Source: Adiantum capillus-veneris
Lineage: Eukaryota > Streptophyta > Polypodiopsida > Polypodiales > Pteridaceae
Length of the DNA stretch: 64,000 bases
Direction: 5' to 3'
NCBI GenBank assembly: GCA_014529385.2
Contig: CM043957.1
Span: 87,396,381 to 87,460,380, forward strand
Shown: positions 59,537 through 64,000 of the stretch, piece by piece
Numbering within the stretch: position 1 is the first letter of the stretch
How the letters are laid out: each line of letters begins with the position of its first letter
Position numbers and translations under genes: made by a program
Notes under the pieces: model-generated
Seen by the model: only the letters and a program-made list of their open reading frames with translations
What the model was told of the DNA's origin: nothing
Database searches by the model: none

Positions 59537-62180
59537 TTAGTATTCCACAACTCTTTCCATGCCCATAACCTCAATTGGAAGACATCTCCACTCAAGAAGT
59601 AGGAGCATATATGGTGTTTGTGACTTTGAGATGCTCCCACCCCACACTTCAACTCCATAAAGAAGAACCGGTGTCACCAATGCATCAAAAAGATACTTCT
59701 TGAGAACCCAACACTTGATGTTTCCCGCATTACACATGTTCTCAAATGCATAATATGCTCTCCTTCCCGCTTCCAAACGATACATAGCATATTCATGCCA
59801 CTTGTGATTGGACGGAACCTCAAGGCCAAGGTACTTAAAACTTTCAACAACTTCAAGTGTCTCATTGTTGTCCACAATGCATGCCTTCTCCTTATGGTTG
59901 GTTTTCACAAGCATAATCTTTATTTTGGATTCATTCACAATCAGCCCACTATCCCACTATGAAGTTCTCAAGGACAACCATAAGCTTTTGTGTATCTTCT
60001 AAAGTGTGTGCTAGAAGCACTACATTATCCGCATACAACAAAAGCATGATTACCACATTGCAAATAGTGACCTCTTCAATGCCTTCTTCTTGCATAAAGT
60101 CAAGTACCATTTGTTCCAATGGATCGATGCATAGACCAAAGAGAGTTGGTGACAACGGACATCCTTGTTTAACCCCAATAGTGCTTACAACTTTTTTTGA
60201 AATTTCCCTTCCCATGGACAATTGACAAATCACCTTCTAATAGATTCGAAAAACCGCAAGCATAAACTCACTTGGCACTTGGAGTTGTTCCATCCTTCTC
60301 CACAAATTGTTACGTGGAATCATATTAAAGGCTTTCTTAAAGTCCACAAAACAACAATAAAATCGCTTGCCTTTCAACCGGCTTTCCTCTATGAGAATAC
60401 GAAGAGTGACAAGATGATCAATGGCGCTATGGCATCGACAAAAACTCACTTGTCCCTTTGCACGCTTGTCATTCTCTTCAGCCCAATCACTCAATTTCAT
60501 CTCCATTATGCACCCAAACAAATTGGCCATAAGAGACCCAATCATTACAGTCCTATAGTTGTTTACATTCTTTACATCCCCTCCTTTTTGCAAAGGCTTA
60601 ACCCAATTAGTACTCCAATCATAAGGCATACCATGTTGAAGTGCAAGGTTCAACATATCACATATCCACTCATGGGTAAAATCTCCCGTCCATTTGATCA
60701 TCTCCGGCTTGATACCTTGAAGATCTCCCGCTTTGCGAGTGGCCAACTATTCAAGCCCACCGCATACATCCTCAATAGTAAAAAAAGAGGGCATACATAG
60801 GAGTGAATCATAAAATGGTATTTTTTCAACATTTGCTTGCTCATATAATTTCCTACAATGTGTGTACATATCCACAAGATTCAAGTTACTGAAATTCTCA
60901 ATCCGCTTGCCCCTCAAGGTTCTCCAAAATCTTCCACATGCATGTGCCTTTTCTTGGACTTGAAAAAGTTGTTGCTTTACTTCCCATCTTCTTCTCTTCT
61001 TTTGAATCAATGCCTTGTATGTATGCAAATGACTTTGATAGTTGTCTTTGTCCATAGTTGCATCAAGCTTTATCAAGAACTTTGGAGCATCTTGACATTC
61101 TTTATCAAACCACATTTGCATGATCTATCTTTGTTGATACCACGGAGATGCTTTATAGCAAAGCATTCTTTGGCACAAGAACAAATAACTTTCTTGAAAG
61201 CTTCCCATTTAGTTTTCAATGGTGCATCATATTGAAGCTTCTTCATCCATATTTTTTGCTCAACCATTTCAATGTACATTGGTGCCCGTTTGAAATTCAT
61301 ACATAGTGATAATTTCTCTTTCCTTTGGCTCAGATTATCATGCTTAGTTGCTTCTCCACATGAAAGGTCAATACATAAGGTGCGATGGTCAGATTCTGGG
61401 GTCCATTGGCCAAACATAAAACTCTTTATGCAATACATGATGGCTTCGGAGAGTAGCATATAGTCAATCACACTGTCCCCATTATGTCTCCTACATGTAA
61501 ATCCACTGGTTCCACTCCACAAAGATACACTATTGACAATGAGCATACCCGTGCTATTACACATGTGCAAAAGTAACTTTTTATAGTGATCGCTCTTTCT
61601 TATCCATTGAAGAACGATCATACAAGTGAACTTCCTCCAACTCCCTTGAAATATATGGCATATCAAATTGTTGAGTATCATGTTGCAATGTTTTTGTGCG
61701 AGCATTAATATCCCCAAATACAATAACATCACCTTCACCTTTGAAATAAGCAATGTCCTCTTCTAAATCAAAAAATGGCTGATCTCTATCCATGCAAACA
61801 TAAAAGGGAGAATCATGATGAGGAATGTAGCAACCGGCTACAAAAATGGGTGCTCTTTTTGGTGTCATAATTTTCAGCCATACATAACGTTTGTACTTGT
61901 CATCTTTCGCAATTGATACAAAATCTGCCAATCCTTTCTGAACCATACATGCTATCCCTCCTTGTCCTCTTCGTTGCTTAAGATTCTTTAACCACGTCAA
62001 TGAATGTACATTGTAATTCTCCAACCCGTTCATCCTTTGTGTATCATGCTCCCAAGTTTCAACAAGAAGTACAACATCGGCTTTGCTTGTTAGTTCATCA
62101 ATGCCAACCCCCGCATTCCATGGGTATTCATTACAATTCCAAAAGCATATTTTCAATCGTAACTCGGTCTCATAGGTCAC
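59537..62180 (-). pseudogene. LINE-A ORF2 (EN-RT), decayed
   Basis: Endonuclease: KICFWNCNEYPWN, VVLLVETWEHD, RRGQGGIACMV, FVAGCYIPHHDSPF, VIVFGDINARTK and PESDHRTL (SDH motif). RT: PLQKGGDVKNVNNYRTVMIG, FVDFKKAFNMIPRNN (motif A), GVKQGCPLSPTLFGLCIDPL (motif B), LLLYADNVVLLAHT (motif C, YADN in place of YADD) and LVTPVLLYGVEVWGG. Six frame segments. The GTGA overlap with ORF1 leaves no ATG at the junction, so ORF2 initiation is unclear. The last Asp of the catalytic YADD being Asn would disable RT. Confidence 0.82.
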
Positions 62181-63123
62181 GCATCCCTATTTGCTCTAGG
62201 GATTTGCCTCCTCCTTGGGCACATTTTCTTCATGAGAGATCTCCTTGTTTTTCTTATTCTTTTCCTCATATGCTTGCGACGCATATTTTGTTGCTTAATA
62301 GTGCAATCTTCACATACAAAACATTTTGTATCCCTCAAATAGATCCAACTATTATCAAGGATAGTCTTTCGCTTGATTTCATCTGGCATGGTGCATACAA
62401 TTGGCCGTTCTCTCGAGCGAGGAGCTCCTTGATTTCCCACTCTATGTGCTCCATAGACCATAACTCCGGACATGCCAAAGTGGGTTTTGAAGAAATATTC
62501 GATAACAATGGCAAGAGAAGGAGGTGTCTCTAGCTTCTCTTCGGGAATTCCACTAATAACAATGTTCTTGGAGCGTCGCTGCCGTTCCTTCAACTCCTCC
62601 ACATCCACATTCTCAACATTCTTTGTTTGAACCATATCTTGGATGAATGAGGAATTAGAAACCACATTGCTACCACATACATCAGCCTTGCATACATTTT
62701 TCATGTCGCATACATCCCGGATCATGGTGTCAAATTTCTCCTCTTTCAATAGATGGTCATGCTCTACTTTGCTCGTCCGCTCCTTCAAAGCATTTAAGTC
62801 CACAAGAGAGTGTTTACATTCCTTCACTTCCGCTTCAAGTTGCATTAAACGTGTTGTTTGCATCTCAAGTGTCCTCTTGAGATTCTTATTCTCAACACAA
62901 GTACCCTTAATGTGCCATTCTCCATTGCAAGCACTCGTAAGTCTTCGCCTTGTTTGTTTACGGTCTCTTGCAATGATAGCAAGTATGCCATGATGATGGT
63001 TTTCGATGTCGTTGGTTGGGTGGTTGTGTTGCTATCTCCACACTTAGGAGATTTTGGATCATTTTCCACAATGGTTGTGGACCTTAATGAAGAAGAAGAA
63101 CCCTTGCGAGTGCCAGAAGACAT
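62177..63123 (-). pseudogene. LINE-A ORF1, one frameshift
   Basis: Starts MSSGTRKGSSSSLRS. After about 75 codons the frame shifts near 62900. The second block has a long coiled coil (LMQLEAEVKECKHSLVDLNA), then RSKNIVISGIPEE and FGMSGVMVYGAHRVGNQG (RRM-like core), RERPIVCTMPDEIKRKTIL and KQQNMRRKHMRKRIRKTRRS (basic C-terminal domain). Coiled coil, RRM and CTD is the architecture of L1-type ORF1 nucleic-acid chaperones. It ends with TGA at 62177-62179, overlapping the start of the ORF2 frame. Confidence 0.75.
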
Positions 63124-63358
63124 TGTATGTAAAATAAGAGATGAGAGTCAATTTTCTTGAACCTGTTCACTTTAAAAATGTTGTGTCAAAAACTCCTTCC
63201 ATAACTTTGAAAATTTCTATCTTTACATCACTGTGTAGAGGGCTTTGTGCTCTTCGATTGAGGCTATAGATCACTCAAATCCAAGTTTGGATGAAGAAGT
63301 TATGATCAAAAGAGTGAACTGCTATCTACTAGGTCAAAAAACGACTGCATTTTTGTTG

Positions 63359-63360
<2 letters not shown>

Positions 63361-63398
<38 letters not shown>
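63361..63398. repeat. (GA)n microsatellite
   Basis: Pure GA array beyond the 5' side of LINE-A copy 4. Confidence 0.95.
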
Positions 63399-63402
<4 letters not shown>

Positions 63403-63574
63403 GTTTCATGTTGACACAAATGATGGAGTATGGCAATTTGTGTCACTGTTTGTTTCTCTACGCGATCATCTTCACTCTCTATGCGATCGTAGGGCAAAGC
63501 AGGAAGGAAACTAAAGGAATGTGCAAATTGCATGCAAGGGGGCGACGAGGCTGTTGGCAATTGGTAGTCAGAGG

Positions 63575-63575
<1 letters not shown>

Positions 63576-63641
<66 letters not shown>
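63576..63641. repeat. (GT)n(GA)n compound microsatellite
   Basis: GT array (to about 63612) followed by GA (to 63641), the same composite order (reverse complement TC-AC) as the LINE-A 3' tails, but no LINE stem-loop is attached. Confidence 0.9.
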
Positions 63642-63645
<4 letters not shown>

Positions 63646-63855
63646 TTGCATGTAGAGGGGACGCGAGAGAGCCATAGCTCATGCGATAGAGGAGTGTTAA
63701 TGGATAATGCATTCGTGTATTGACGGTCATGCTTGTAAGAGAGATGGCAAGGAGAGAGGAAGAGGAACTGGAGGTGCAGGTAGTAAGAGAAGGATGTGGA
63801 GAGGAAGAGAGAGAGGCAGCTGAAGAGATCTCAGGCATTGGGTGTGCTATGGGAA

Positions 63856-63857
<2 letters not shown>

Positions 63858-63896
<39 letters not shown>
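63858..63896. repeat. (CT)n microsatellite
   Basis: Pure CT array in GA-rich surroundings near the right edge; no gene seen from 63240 to the end. Confidence 0.95.
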
Positions 63897-63899
<3 letters not shown>

Positions 63900-64000
63900 T
63901 GGTTGCAGGTGCAGTATCTCTATGTGGTTTGTGGCTTTGAGAGTGGAGCCTGCTAGAGGTAATTTGTGCAAAGAGGTAAGCGTGATCAGGGTGTAGCAGG

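Larger units (their letters stand above)
59518..63229 (-). mobile_element. LINE family A, copy 4 (longest)
   Basis: Minus orientation with ORF1 (63123 to 62177) and ORF2 (62180 to 59537). It ends at ...CAAAACCCC, well short of the stem-loop and microsatellite tail of copies 1-3, so it is 3'-shortened. The 9-bp ACTGTGTAG occurs on both sides (59509-59517 and 63230-63238) and may be a target duplication. The left flank is a CACTA transposase. Confidence 0.85.

Overview
The window looks like intergenic DNA from a land plant with a large, AT-rich, repeat-laden nuclear genome. The evidence is degraded Ty1/copia, Ty3/gypsy, Cassandra-like TRIM, LARD, LINE, hAT and CACTA elements, plus unusually dense (CT)n/(GA)n, (GT)n and (TA)n microsatellites. 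The species is not resolved. A non-angiosperm vascular plant such as a fern is my guess, not a demonstration. I found no intact host gene, no rRNA or tRNA gene and no CRISPR array. The only hints of host exons are two short blocks near the left edge (777-875 and 2165-2350).

Layout. 0-8 kb: a 35-base poly-G tract, a possible SINE, possible LINE debris, a Cassandra-like TRIM carrying 5S rRNA-like LTRs (about 3480-3975, minus), 36-bp and 165-bp tandem repeats, and a Ty3/gypsy remnant (minus). 8.4-13.4 kb: a nearly full-length but decayed copia element (minus) with one 228-bp LTR and a truncated one, next to a 365-bp (TA)n tract. 13.7-14.8 kb: tandem repeats with embedded (CT)n. 16.25-22.31 kb: a 6.06-kb hAT transposon with an 8-bp target duplication (GGAGTGGG). 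It holds pieces of a hAT transposase on the plus strand, a decayed protein-kinase gene on the minus strand and an array of hairpins at the right end. 24.6-27.6 kb: a LINE (called family A here, minus). 28.6-29.7 kb: copia gag/LTR debris. 30.7-40.0 kb: a plant L1-type LINE (family B, minus) split by a 4.2-kb non-autonomous LTR element (31386-35609) with perfect ATTTG target duplications. 40.5-42.8 kb: another family-A fragment (plus) and an ORF1-only family-A-like derivative (minus). 44.75-47.87 kb: a second, truncated copy of the same copia family. 48.5-57 kb: mostly unassigned, with a gypsy-like gag trace, a four-unit repeat and a DDE-transposase-like remnant. 57.1-59.5 kb: the 3' end of a CACTA element. 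59.5-63.2 kb: the longest family-A LINE, with ORF1 and a frameshifted ORF2.

The strongest candidate for something undescribed is the hAT element at 16252-22308. Its ends, target duplication and transposase pieces identify the superfamily, but about 1.4 kb is a protein kinase plus an unrecognised upstream segment. Its right subterminal region carries stem-loops whose stems differ while a GCCGCGTTACCGA-type loop is kept. Other notable patterns are a shared 3' stem-loop and (TC)n(AC)n tail on LINE-A copies, microsatellites at many element breakpoints, and premature stops that mostly fit C-to-T change at glutamine or arginine codons.
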